From: Streptomyces sp. YPW6
GTDB lineage: Bacteria; Actinomycetota; Actinomycetes; Streptomycetales; Streptomycetaceae
Length of the DNA: 64,000 nt
Direction of reading: 5' to 3'
Assembly: GCF_018866325.1 (NCBI RefSeq)
Contig: NZ_CP076457.1
Coordinates: 372,001 to 436,000 of the forward strand
This document shows positions 35,475 to 44,020 of the stretch, piece after piece; position 1 is the stretch's first letter, and the number at the start of each line of letters is the position of its first letter. The notes beneath the pieces are model-generated. The model worked only from the letters and a program-made list of their open reading frames with translations, was not told the DNA's origin and searched no databases. The translations under genes were made by a program, and so were the position numbers.

Positions 35475-35506
35475 GCCGGAACCGAACTGCCGGGCGGCGG
35501 TGCACA

Positions 35507-37147
35507 TCATTCCTGTCGGACTCCGACGAGAACGCGTTCCCGCCATCGGAGATCCGCCGCGGCTTCGTCCATGCGCCGTGCACGCCGTCCGACGGCGCTG
35601 CCCGCCCACCCGAGGAGGAATCCCGCGGGAACGGCCATCGCGGCGGTCGACTGGAGCCCGATGAGGTGGAAGTCGTGTTCCGGCAGCAGCGAAGTGGGCG
35701 TGCCCGAGAAGGAGAGGGAGCAGACGTACAGGACGGTGGTGCAGAGGAGACCGCCGTACACGGTCCACAGCAGCCCGGTCCGGTTGTACCGGCTCCAGAA
35801 CAGTCCGTACAGGCAGGCGGGCAGGACCGTGGAGGCGGCGAGAGCGAGTGCCAGATAGGTCAGGGACTGGAGGTTCCGTCCCTGGGCGGTCGCCGCGAGG
35901 AAGATGCCGAGCCCGCCCACGGCTCCTACGGCCCATCTGGCCGACCGGACCTCGCGGCGCTCGGACATGCGTCCCCCGCGTGCCGCGTGTGCGTGCAGGT
36001 CGTGGGCGAGGGCGGCCGCAGCACTCAAGGCTATTCCGGCGACCACCGCCAGTACGGTGACGAAGACGGAGCATGCGACGGCGGTGTACAGCACGCTGCC
36101 CGCGAGCCCCGATGTGCGACCACCCAGCTCCTCGGCCAGGAGGAGAAGGGCCATCTGGCCGCCGCCGTCGACGGCACGGATCTTCTGGCCGCCCACGACA
36201 CCGGCGGCGCCGAGTCCCGCGATGACGACGCAGAGGAGGAAGACGGCCATGATGACGATGGTGTAGCGGGTCGCACGGCGGGCGGTGGCGCCGTCGGCGG
36301 TCGAGTTGATGCGCATGAGGACGTGCGGCATGCACGCGCCACCTAGGACGACGGACAGTTGCAGGCTCAGGAAGTCGAGGCGGCCGGCTGCGCTCTCCCC
36401 CACGGCGTGTCCGGGTTCGAAGTAGCGGTCGTGGAACCCGCTCCCCTGCTCGGCCGCGGTCAGCAGGGCGCCGGGCGCGAAGCCGTGGTGACGCAGGACC
36501 AGGAAGGCGAGGATCACCATGGTGGTGAGTACCACGGCCACCTTGACGATCTGGACGAGGCTCGTGCCTCTCATGCCGCCGAGCACGGCGTAGCCGATCA
36601 TCAGCAAGCCGACGAAGACGGTGCACACCTGTGCGGCGCCGGGGCCGGTCAGTCCGAGCAGCAGGGCCGTGGCGCTGCCGGCTCCGGCCAGTTGGAGGAC
36701 GAGGAAGGGCAGGCACACGGCCAATGTGGCCGTGGCGGCGGCGATACGGGACGAGGGCCCCGGCGCACGCAGCGCGAGGATGTCGCCCAGGGTGTAGCGG
36801 CCGGCCTGGCGCAGCGGACCGGCCAGCAGCAGGAACACCCCGACGGCCAGACAGCTGCTGACCGCCAGGGAGATGCCGTCGTATCCGGCCACGGCCACCA
36901 GGCCTGACACGCCCAGGAGGGTGGCGGCCGATATGTAGTCCCCGGTGAGCGCCAGCGCGTTCTGCGCCGGCGTCAGTGACCGGTTGCCGGTGTAGAAGTC
37001 GGCCGTGGTGTCGCCCTCGGGTCCGGCCATGACGCACAGCAGCAGGGACAGCACGATGAACGCCATGAAGGCGGTCACCACCATCGTCCGGTCGTCGGAA
37101 CCGCTTGCGGCCGAGACGAGCCCCGCGGCGAGTGACAGCTCGCTCAT
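35507..37147 (-). CDS. Sodium:solute symporter (SSS family)
   Basis: 546 residues with about 13 helices. ADFYTGNRSLTPAQNALALTGDYISAATLLG carries the SSS N-terminal signature (named in part), and ILGGMRGTS-like YAVLGGMRGTSLVQ follows. Together with the upstream DUF485 protein it forms the common carboxylate-symporter pair (compare ActP). In the aromatic cluster it may import phenylpropanoid or short carboxylic acids. Its ATG overlaps the DUF485 stop (ATGA). Confidence 0.93.
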   Translation of the reverse strand: MSELSLAAGLVSAASGSDDRTMVVTAFMAFIVLSLLLCVMAGPEGDTTADFYTGNRSLTPAQNALALTGDYISAATLLGVSGLVAVAGYDGISLAVSSCLAVGVFLLLAGPLRQAGRYTLGDILALRAPGPSSRIAAATATLAVCLPFLVLQLAGAGSATALLLGLTGPGAAQVCTVFVGLLMIGYAVLGGMRGTSLVQIVKVAVVLTTMVILAFLVLRHHGFAPGALLTAAEQGSGFHDRYFEPGHAVGESAAGRLDFLSLQLSVVLGGACMPHVLMRINSTADGATARRATRYTIVIMAVFLLCVVIAGLGAAGVVGGQKIRAVDGGGQMALLLLAEELGGRTSGLAGSVLYTAVACSVFVTVLAVVAGIALSAAAALAHDLHAHAARGGRMSERREVRSARWAVGAVGGLGIFLAATAQGRNLQSLTYLALALAASTVLPACLYGLFWSRYNRTGLLWTVYGGLLCTTVLYVCSLSFSGTPTSLLPEHDFHLIGLQSTAAMAVPAGFLLGWAGSAVGRRARRMDEAAADLRWRERVLVGVRQE

Positions 37148-37536
37148 CTCCGCCTCCCCGGGGCTTCTGCCGGAGCCGGCTGAGGCGTGGCCGCGCTCAC
37201 GAGCTCGGCCTGGCGTCGTATCAGGCCGACGAGTGGATCAGAGTGGCGGTGGAGCGTGCGGTCGTACCACCAGGAGGTGAGCAGCAGAACAGCCAGTTGC
37301 AGCGAACAGAGCACGACGCCCAGAGGAATGGTGCCGACCGGGCGGGTGGCGAACGGCTCGCCGGCCGTGGCGGACAGTGAGGCGGTGAGCAGGAAGGCGG
37401 TGCCGTTGACCGCCAGGAACCGCCGACGCGCACCGGACAGCGTGCGGGGCAATCGCTGCAGGGCGCTTGCGACGGCATCGTGGGGCCGGTCTTGCGACGG
37501 GGGCCCGTTGCCGGGGCCGGGCGGTGGGACGGACAT
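37144..37536 (-). CDS. DUF485 small membrane protein
   Basis: 130 residues with two hydrophobic segments (FLAVNGTAFLLTASL and IPLGVVLCSLQLAVLLL). DUF485 proteins are encoded next to SSS symporters and may regulate or assemble them. The coding end overlaps the symporter start. Confidence 0.85.
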   Translation of the reverse strand: MSVPPPGPGNGPPSQDRPHDAVASALQRLPRTLSGARRRFLAVNGTAFLLTASLSATAGEPFATRPVGTIPLGVVLCSLQLAVLLLTSWWYDRTLHRHSDPLVGLIRRQAELVSAATPQPAPAEAPGRRR

Positions 37537-37665
37537 GGGTCGCAGTCCTCTCGCGAGGTGGATGGCCGCTCACCGGGGTCCGGCATCACGGTTCTTGACG
37601 TGCCGTACGGGAGGCACGACGGGCGGTGCGCCGGACTGACCGGGCGGTGGAATGACCGTGACGGG

Positions 37666-38685
37666 TCAGTCGTCGGCGATGCCCGCGCCGCTGAGGGCGG
37701 GCACCGTGTTCTCGGGGTGGGCGAGGGAGCGGGCGCCGGCACGGAACTGGGCGAGCTTGTCCACGATGGTCTGACCGACGGGGAGGTGACCCCAGATGCT
37801 GATCCCCTGGTGGGTGGAGGGTTCCCAGATCGTCTCGTCGATGACGATCGGGTTCCAGCCGACTTCCCATTCGAAGCCCGAGGGGGTGCGGGCGTAGTAC
37901 GACAGTTCCTTGTCGTTGGTGTGCTGGCCGACCGACAGCGCCATGTCGAAGCCGAGTTCGTGCACCCGCTGGTAGCTCCGGGCCACGTCGTCCAGGGTGG
38001 TGGCCTGGATGTTGAGGTGCTGGACGCGGGTACGGATCGGGTCGATGGGCAGCCCGCGGGTGGTGGCCACCGCGATGGAGTGGTGTCGTTCGTTGACGCG
38101 GAGGAAGCGGATCTTGAGTTTGACGCCGCTGATCGTCTCGTCGATGTAGTCGGTCAGACGGGCGTCGAAGACGGCGTTGAAGTAGCCGCGGATCTGCGTC
38201 GGCCTGGTGGAGGTGAGCGCGATGTGCCCCATGCCGGAGTCGCCGGTGACGAAGCCGGACGCGAGCATGCGCAGCGGTTCGGCGGAGGTCAGCGGGGTGG
38301 TGTAGATCTCCTGGGTGATGCCCTTGGGGCCGGGGAACCGAAGGAGGCGTTCCACGCCCCGCAGGGCGGCCTCCTCGTCGGAGCCCCGTACGACAGGGAC
38401 GCCGCGGGCCCGGATACGGGCCTCGATCTGCTCGAAGGAGGCGTGGTCGTCGATGTGCCAGCCGGTGGCGACGACGTCCTCGGCGGGGCCTCGCCTGAGC
38501 AGGAACCGGCATTCCTGGTCGTCGAGACGGAAGCGCATCAGGTCGCGGGAAAGGGTGTCGTGGTGCATGCCGATGGCGTCGGTGCCGAAGCGGCGCCAGT
38601 CGGCGAAGCGGTTGGTCTCGATGACGATGTAGCCCAGGTGGACGGCGCCGAAGACGGAGGCCGTGCTGGTCGCTGCGGTGTTCAT
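37666..38685 (-). CDS. Extradiol ring-cleavage dioxygenase (VOC type)
   Basis: 339 residues with two VOC domains. By pattern, ligands are His in GMGHIALTST, His in RVQHLNIQAT and Glu in FEWEVGW; catalytic His in ERHHSIAV and Tyr in LSYYARTPSG also fit. It cleaves a catechol such as 2,3-dihydroxyphenylpropionate meta to the hydroxyls using Fe(II). The start overlaps the upstream C-C hydrolase stop (ATGA). Confidence 0.94.
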   Translation of the reverse strand: MNTAATSTASVFGAVHLGYIVIETNRFADWRRFGTDAIGMHHDTLSRDLMRFRLDDQECRFLLRRGPAEDVVATGWHIDDHASFEQIEARIRARGVPVVRGSDEEAALRGVERLLRFPGPKGITQEIYTTPLTSAEPLRMLASGFVTGDSGMGHIALTSTRPTQIRGYFNAVFDARLTDYIDETISGVKLKIRFLRVNERHHSIAVATTRGLPIDPIRTRVQHLNIQATTLDDVARSYQRVHELGFDMALSVGQHTNDKELSYYARTPSGFEWEVGWNPIVIDETIWEPSTHQGISIWGHLPVGQTIVDKLAQFRAGARSLAHPENTVPALSGAGIADD

Positions 38686-39557
38686 CGTCGGCCCGCCAGG
38701 AAGTCGGCGCACAGCCGGTTGAAGAGCTCCGCGCGTTCGAACTGGACCCAGTGCCCGGTGTTCGCGGCCATGTAGAGGTCGCAGTTGGGCATGCGTTCGG
38801 CGAGCATCGGGCCGCCGGACGGCCGGTTGACCCTGTCCTGCGCTCCCCACAGCACCAGGGTGGGCACCGGCAGTCGGGACAGACGCGCATCACGGGTGAA
38901 GTCCATCTTCCACACGGTTCGCAGGGCGTTGGGCCCGGACGGGCGTCGCAGCGGCGGTGCGGCGATCACTTCCGGATCGATGCTGGCCCGGTAGCGCTCG
39001 TCGATCGCGGCGTCGGGGACGTCGGCGGCGTTGAAGACGAGGTAGTTGCGGATGAACTTCTCCAGCTTCTGCCGCGAGGGTCCGTCGCCCGTGTAGTAGT
39101 TCAGCAGGCTGTTGAGACCTGGGGTGGGCAGGCTGCGGGTGGTGCCGATGCCGCCGGGGCCCATCAGGACCATACGGTCGACCCGGTTCGGGGTGTCCAG
39201 GGCGAGGCGCAGGGCGCAGGCGCCGCCGTAGGAGTTGCCCACCAGATGGGCCTTCTCCAGGCCGAGTTCGTCGAGCAGTCCACGGATGCCGTCGGCCAGG
39301 TCGCCGAAGGGGTCGCTGCCGTCGACGCCCTTGGTGCTGCGGCCGTAGCCGGGCAGGTCGGGCACGATGACCCGGTACTCCTTGGCCAGCTCGGTGATGT
39401 TGCGGGCGTAGTTGGAGACGCCGGAGGCTCCGGGTCCGCCGCCGTGCAGCAGCAGGACCGGCGGGCCGTCTCCGGTCTCCGCGGCGAAGATGTTCCTTCC
39501 GCCGATGTCGTACGTCGTCTCCTGCATCGTCGGCAGGCCGGTAGGTGTCGTCGTCAT
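38682..39557 (-). CDS. Meta-cleavage product hydrolase (alpha/beta fold)
   Basis: 291 residues. LLHGGGPGASG (oxyanion region), GNSYGGACAL (Ser nucleophile), GAQDRVNRP (Asp) and NTGHWVQFE (His) match BphD/MhpC C-C hydrolases, which split the ring-cleavage product into 2-hydroxypentadienoate and a carboxylic acid. It lies between hydroxylase and dioxygenase genes in the same operon. Confidence 0.95.
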   Translation of the reverse strand: MTTTPTGLPTMQETTYDIGGRNIFAAETGDGPPVLLLHGGGPGASGVSNYARNITELAKEYRVIVPDLPGYGRSTKGVDGSDPFGDLADGIRGLLDELGLEKAHLVGNSYGGACALRLALDTPNRVDRMVLMGPGGIGTTRSLPTPGLNSLLNYYTGDGPSRQKLEKFIRNYLVFNAADVPDAAIDERYRASIDPEVIAAPPLRRPSGPNALRTVWKMDFTRDARLSRLPVPTLVLWGAQDRVNRPSGGPMLAERMPNCDLYMAANTGHWVQFERAELFNRLCADFLAGRR

Positions 39558-39587
39558 GGTGCCGGTGTCCTCACTGTGCCGGGGTTC

Positions 39588-41192
39588 TCACTGAGCGGTG
39601 TATGCGTCGACGCGCCGAGGCGTGGACGGGGTGAAGCCCTGGGGTGGTGGCGGAAGCAGGGCGCCTCCGGAGGCCGCCGCATAGACGTAGGCGTCGGGGC
39701 GCAGGGCGAGCATGGCCGCGCCGTGCCGTCTCATCCAGGGCAGCAGGACGCCGTCGGTGTCGACGAGGGTGCCCTCGGCAGGCCCGGAGCCGACGGGTGT
39801 GACGGTCAGGGAAGAGATGCCGGGGAGGTTCCAGGCGGGCTGGGCGACGGCGGTGCCGGCGTGGAGAAGGACCCATCGGCCGCCGAGCGCGTCGTCGAGC
39901 CGGACACGGGTGCCGTCCGGGGCGGTGACCCAGGGCTGGGGAATCTGGTGGCCGGTCGCCTTGGTGCGGGGGCGGGCCTGCAAACCGGCGTCGTAGCGGG
40001 CGACGGGGATCCAGTTGGAGTTCTGCGTCCAGTCGCCGAAGCCCGGTATGCGGTCCAGGGCGCGCAGGGTGCCGTTGCGGACGCGGGCGACCGGCCGGCG
40101 GCGCTCGGTGATGATCCGGCCGACGAAAACCGCCCGCTTGGTGACCTCCTTGACGTGCGGCATGCGCTCGGCTTCGTAGCTGTCGAGGATGCTCTCGGGC
40201 AGTTCGCCGCGCAGCACGGCGTCGAGTTTCCAGGAGAGGTTGGCCACGTCGCGGACGCCGGCGGCCATGCCCTGACCGATCCACGGCGGCATGGCGTGGG
40301 CGGCGTCGCCGGCGAGGAAGACCCGGCCCATACGGAAGCGGCTGGCGAAGCGCACGTGGTGGCTGTAGACGGTGGCACGCAGGACATCGATGCTGTCCCT
40401 GGAGATGCCGTACCGGGATACCAGCCGGTACACGGCCTCCTCGGTCGTCAGCTGCTTCTCGTCGTCGCCGGGCAGGATCGGGAACTCCCACCGGTGGTGG
40501 CCGAGCGGGGTCGGGCAGTCCACGGCCGGACGGGCCGGGTCGCAGTGGAAGCGCAGCTTGTCGTGGTCCGGCCAGGGCTTGAGCATCTTCGTGTCGATGA
40601 CCACCCAGCGGTCCTCGTACGTCGTGCCCTCGTAGCCGATGTTCAACTGGGCACGGGTGAGGCTGGATCCGCCGTCGGCAGCGATCACGTACGACGCGCG
40701 CAGCCGGTGGACGGAGTCGTCAGCGGTCCCGACGACCGTCAGCTCCACCCCGTCGGCGTCCTGGCGCAGGCGCAGGCACTCGTGGCGCAGAAGGATCTCC
40801 ACGTTCGGATAGCGGTCGACGCCGTCACGCAGGACCTGCTCCAGCGCCGGCTGGTAGATGAACATCTGCGGTGGGTGGCCGTGCCCGCGCGGGGTGGGGC
40901 GGGCACTGATGAACGGACGGCCGCCGGCGTCGACGAAGTCCACATCCCGCTCGGTCAGCATGTCCTGCTTGAGCCGCTCGGCCAGGCCGATCCGCTGCCA
41001 GATACGGACGACCTCCTCGTCGGTGGAGATGGCCCTGGCGCGGGTGAAGATCGCGGCGTCCCGCTCCAGCACCAGGACGCGCAGACCCATGGCTCCCAGC
41101 AGGTTCGCCGCGGTCACGCCCGTGGGCCCGTATCCGATCACCGCGACGTCGTAGACGTCTTCGGCCCCGGCTTCGGCCGTGGTCTCACTCAT
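39588..41192 (-). CDS. mhpA: FAD-dependent aromatic hydroxylase (MhpA-like)
   Basis: 534 residues. VAVIGYGPTGVTAANLLG (FAD GxGxxG), GDAAHAMPPWIGQGMAAG (FAD ribityl/pyrophosphate site, the GDAxH motif) and a thioredoxin-like C-terminal domain place it with 3-(3-hydroxyphenyl)propionate hydroxylases. It would convert 3-(3-hydroxyphenyl)propionate-type acids to the catechol for the dioxygenase. First gene of the operon, divergent from the TetR gene. The exact phenolic substrate is inferred. Confidence 0.94.
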   Translation of the reverse strand: MSETTAEAGAEDVYDVAVIGYGPTGVTAANLLGAMGLRVLVLERDAAIFTRARAISTDEEVVRIWQRIGLAERLKQDMLTERDVDFVDAGGRPFISARPTPRGHGHPPQMFIYQPALEQVLRDGVDRYPNVEILLRHECLRLRQDADGVELTVVGTADDSVHRLRASYVIAADGGSSLTRAQLNIGYEGTTYEDRWVVIDTKMLKPWPDHDKLRFHCDPARPAVDCPTPLGHHRWEFPILPGDDEKQLTTEEAVYRLVSRYGISRDSIDVLRATVYSHHVRFASRFRMGRVFLAGDAAHAMPPWIGQGMAAGVRDVANLSWKLDAVLRGELPESILDSYEAERMPHVKEVTKRAVFVGRIITERRRPVARVRNGTLRALDRIPGFGDWTQNSNWIPVARYDAGLQARPRTKATGHQIPQPWVTAPDGTRVRLDDALGGRWVLLHAGTAVAQPAWNLPGISSLTVTPVGSGPAEGTLVDTDGVLLPWMRRHGAAMLALRPDAYVYAAASGGALLPPPPQGFTPSTPRRVDAYTAQ

Positions 41193-41330
41193 CGGGCCAC
41201 CTCGCTGTCGATCATGACGCTCGACCCTTCCTGGATCGGTCACTACAATTGGAACGACTGCTACGGTAGGCTGGTGGCCGGCGACGGTCAAGCGGCCGGC
41301 GCGGAACGCACCGACAGGAGGGCACCTGCC

Positions 41331-41963
41331 ATGACGAAGCCGCAGACGACCCGCAAGAAGCGCGCGAACGGGGTGGAATCGCGGCAGCGCATCCTCGACG
41401 CCGCCGTGGAGATCGCCGGCGAGCGCGGCTACGAAGGCACGTCGATCGCCGCCGTCAGCGCCGCGTGCGGACTGCCCGCCAGCTCGATCTACTGGCACTT
41501 CAAGGACAAGGACGACCTGATCGCCGCGGTCATCGAGCGCAGCTTCGACACCTGGCTGGCCGCGTTCGAACTCCCGGGTGAGGAGACGGGCACTCCCTTG
41601 GAGCGAGTCACCGCCGTGGCCGGGAACGTGGCGAAGTCACTGGTCGACGCCCCCGACTTCCTCCGCCTGGGGCTGATGCTCGCCCTGGAGCGGCGCCCCG
41701 TCGAACCCCGCGGCCGTACGGTGTTCCTGCAAGTCCGCGACATCGCGAGCGCCAAGATCGCCGAGATGGCCGAAACCCTCGTTCCGGGCCTCGACAAGGA
41801 GGCCGTCCGGATCCTGACGGCCTACGCCGTCGCGGGTGCCGACGGGCTGTTCGTCCAGCGGGAGATCAACGGGGACGCCCTGGACCTGGTGGCGATGTTC
41901 GAACTGCACGCCCAGCTGGTCTTCGAGGCAGCGACACGCATGGCCACGAGGGGCGAGGCATGA
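41331..41963 (+). CDS. TetR-family regulator
   Basis: 210 residues. The N-terminal helix-turn-helix ILDAAVEIAGERGYEGTSIAAVS ends with SSIYWHFKDKDDL, typical of TetR. GGAGGG precedes the ATG by eight bases. It overlaps the next hydratase gene by 4 bp and is divergent from mhpA, so it probably controls the hydroxylase operon. Confidence 0.93.
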   Translation: MTKPQTTRKKRANGVESRQRILDAAVEIAGERGYEGTSIAAVSAACGLPASSIYWHFKDKDDLIAAVIERSFDTWLAAFELPGEETGTPLERVTAVAGNVAKSLVDAPDFLRLGLMLALERRPVEPRGRTVFLQVRDIASAKIAEMAETLVPGLDKEAVRILTAYAVAGADGLFVQREINGDALDLVAMFELHAQLVFEAATRMATRGEA

Positions 41964-42751
41964 AGCCGGCGGCTCTCCGGCACCGCGCGGAAGCCGCACA
42001 GCTGCTACGAGAGGCCGAGCGCCGCACGGCACCGGTCGAGCCTCTCTCCATGACGTGGCCTGCCCTCGACCTGGCCGACGCCTACGCCGTCCAGCAGGAC
42101 AACATCACCCGCCGCCTGGCCACCGGAGCAACAGTGATCGGCCACAAGGTCGGTCTGATCTCAGCCCCGATGCAACAGCTCCTCGGAGTGCATGAGCCGG
42201 ACTTCGGGCATCTGCTGGACGACATGGTCCACCGCGACGGCGGCACGGTAAGCGCCGCCCGGTACTGCGCCCCACGCGTCGAACCCGAGATCTGCTTCCG
42301 CCTCGCCCGCCCGCTGCGCGGATCCGGCGTGACCACCGCCGACGTACTGGCCGCAACCGAAGCGGTCGCCCCCGCACTGGAGATCGTCGACAGCCGCGTC
42401 CGCGACTGGCAGATCACCCTGGTGGACACCTTCGCGGACAACGCCGGCTCCGCAGGTCTGGTGTGCGGCTCCTGGACCCCACTGGAGCACGCACCCGACC
42501 TCGCGGCAGTCACCGTGGACCTGCTCATCGACGGAAACAAGGTGGCGACCGGCGGCGGCAAAGAAGTCCTCGGTCATCCGGCAACCGCCGTCGCCTGGCT
42601 GGCCAACACCCTCGCCGCCTACGGCGCAGCACTGGACGCCGAACACGTCATCCTGCCCGGAGCCATGACCACCGCTCCACTCATAGGTGCCGGCCAGAAC
42701 GCGGAGGCCCGCTTCGGAGCGCTCGGCTCGGTGTCCGTCTCCTTCGTCTGA
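41960..42751 (+). CDS. Second 2-keto-4-pentenoate hydratase/decarboxylase-like protein
   Basis: 263 residues of the same family as MhpD ([48 protein letters not shown]). Members also act as 4-oxalocrotonate decarboxylase. A second copy next to an amidohydrolase-type decarboxylase suggests a parallel branch handling carboxylated intermediates. Coupled to TetR by ATGA. Confidence 0.92.
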   Translation: MKPAALRHRAEAAQLLREAERRTAPVEPLSMTWPALDLADAYAVQQDNITRRLATGATVIGHKVGLISAPMQQLLGVHEPDFGHLLDDMVHRDGGTVSAARYCAPRVEPEICFRLARPLRGSGVTTADVLAATEAVAPALEIVDSRVRDWQITLVDTFADNAGSAGLVCGSWTPLEHAPDLAAVTVDLLIDGNKVATGGGKEVLGHPATAVAWLANTLAAYGAALDAEHVILPGAMTTAPLIGAGQNAEARFGALGSVSVSFV

Positions 42752-42958
42752 AGCTCCGGCAAAACTCCTGGGAACCCTCAGAGCCCGCTCTGAACGTCTT
42801 CGCCGCTCTCCCGACAGCTCTCCCCCACCGCCACGCCGGACTGCTTCGCCGCCCGGAAGCACTGATCCTCATAGCCTCCTCGGGTCGGCGGAGATGCACG
42901 GTCGGCGGCCGAGGATGCCTCCCCTCCGCACTCCGCAGACCCCATGAAAGGCCGCTTC

Positions 42959-44008
42959 ATGTCCCCCGCCGCACAGCGCATCGACGTACACCAGCACATA
43001 GTGCCCGCGTTCTACCGCGACGAGCTCGCCAGGGCCGGCATCGCCGACGCCGGCGGACGCGCGCTGCCCGACTGGAGCCCCGAGTCCGCCCTGCAGCTGA
43101 TGGACCTGCTCGGCACCACCACGTCGATCGTCTCCGTCTCCACGCCCGGAACCGGCTTCCTCACCGCACCCGCCGATGCCGCCGGCCTGGCCCGACGCCT
43201 CAACGACCACTGTGCGGCCCTGGTCTCCGACCATCCCGGCCGCTTCGGCTTCTTCGCCACCCTCCCCATGCCCGACACCGGTGCCTCGGCCACCGAGGCC
43301 GCGCGCGCACTGGACGAGCTGCGCGCCGACGGCGTCACCCTGCTCGCCAACAACCGCGGTGCCTACCTCGGCGCGGACGGCCAGGACACGCTGTGGCAGA
43401 AGCTGCACGACCGCGGCGCGGTGGTCTTCGTGCACCCGGCCGAACTGCCCGCTCCCCCAGTCGACGGCATTCCCCCCTTCGCCGCCGACTTCCTGCTGGA
43501 CACCACCCGCGCCGCCTACCTCCTGGTCCGCAACGGCATCCCTCGCCGCTACCCGAACATCCGGTTCATCCTCAGCCACGCCGGCGGCTTCGTTCCCTAC
43601 GCCTCACACCGCATGGCCCTCACCATCGCCAACGACACGGCGCGCAGCCCGCTCGACGTACTGGACGACTTCCGCTCCTTCTACTTCGACACCGCGCTGT
43701 CCTCCAGCCCCGCCGCGCTGCCCACCCTGCTCGCTTTCGCCCGTTCCGGCCACGTGCTCTTCGGCAGTGACTGGCCCTTTGCCCCCACTCCCGCCGGGCA
43801 GTACTTCGCGAGTGGCCTCGACGACCACCTCGCCCCGGACACCCGCGAGGCCGTCAACCGCACAAACGCCGAAGCGCTCTTCCCCCACCTGGCCGTAACT
43901 CCCCCAACCGCGCCCCCGCCACGGCCGACACCGGCGCGCCTGCGCCAGGCGGCGCAGCGCAACGCCGCGCGCCTGGTCTTCAAGCTCCTCCAGCCCAGCA
44001 CCGACTGA
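42959..44008 (+). CDS. Amidohydrolase-family decarboxylase (ACMSD-like)
   Basis: 349 residues. IDVHQHIVPAF (metal HxH), VFVHPAELP, ILSHAGGFVPY and LFGSDWPF reproduce the metal ligands of ACMSD/gamma-resorcylate decarboxylases, which remove CO2 from unsaturated or aromatic acids without cofactor. The ATG at 42959 has AAAGG seven bases upstream; an earlier ATG at 42944 has none. It follows the second hydratase. Confidence 0.88.
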   Translation: MSPAAQRIDVHQHIVPAFYRDELARAGIADAGGRALPDWSPESALQLMDLLGTTTSIVSVSTPGTGFLTAPADAAGLARRLNDHCAALVSDHPGRFGFFATLPMPDTGASATEAARALDELRADGVTLLANNRGAYLGADGQDTLWQKLHDRGAVVFVHPAELPAPPVDGIPPFAADFLLDTTRAAYLLVRNGIPRRYPNIRFILSHAGGFVPYASHRMALTIANDTARSPLDVLDDFRSFYFDTALSSSPAALPTLLAFARSGHVLFGSDWPFAPTPAGQYFASGLDDHLAPDTREAVNRTNAEALFPHLAVTPPTAPPPRPTPARLRQAAQRNAARLVFKLLQPSTD

Positions 44009-44020
44009 GACAGGTTCCTC

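Noticed and set aside
34542..37037. An 831-codon minus-strand frame crossing the IclR gene
   Set aside because: It opposes IclR and is shifted relative to the symporter; the residues are random Arg/Gly/Pro.
38751..41963. A 1070-codon plus-strand frame ending in the TetR gene
   Set aside because: Only the last 210 codons are real; the rest is antisense to mhpA and the C-C hydrolase. The ATG at 41331 with GGAGGG is the TetR start.
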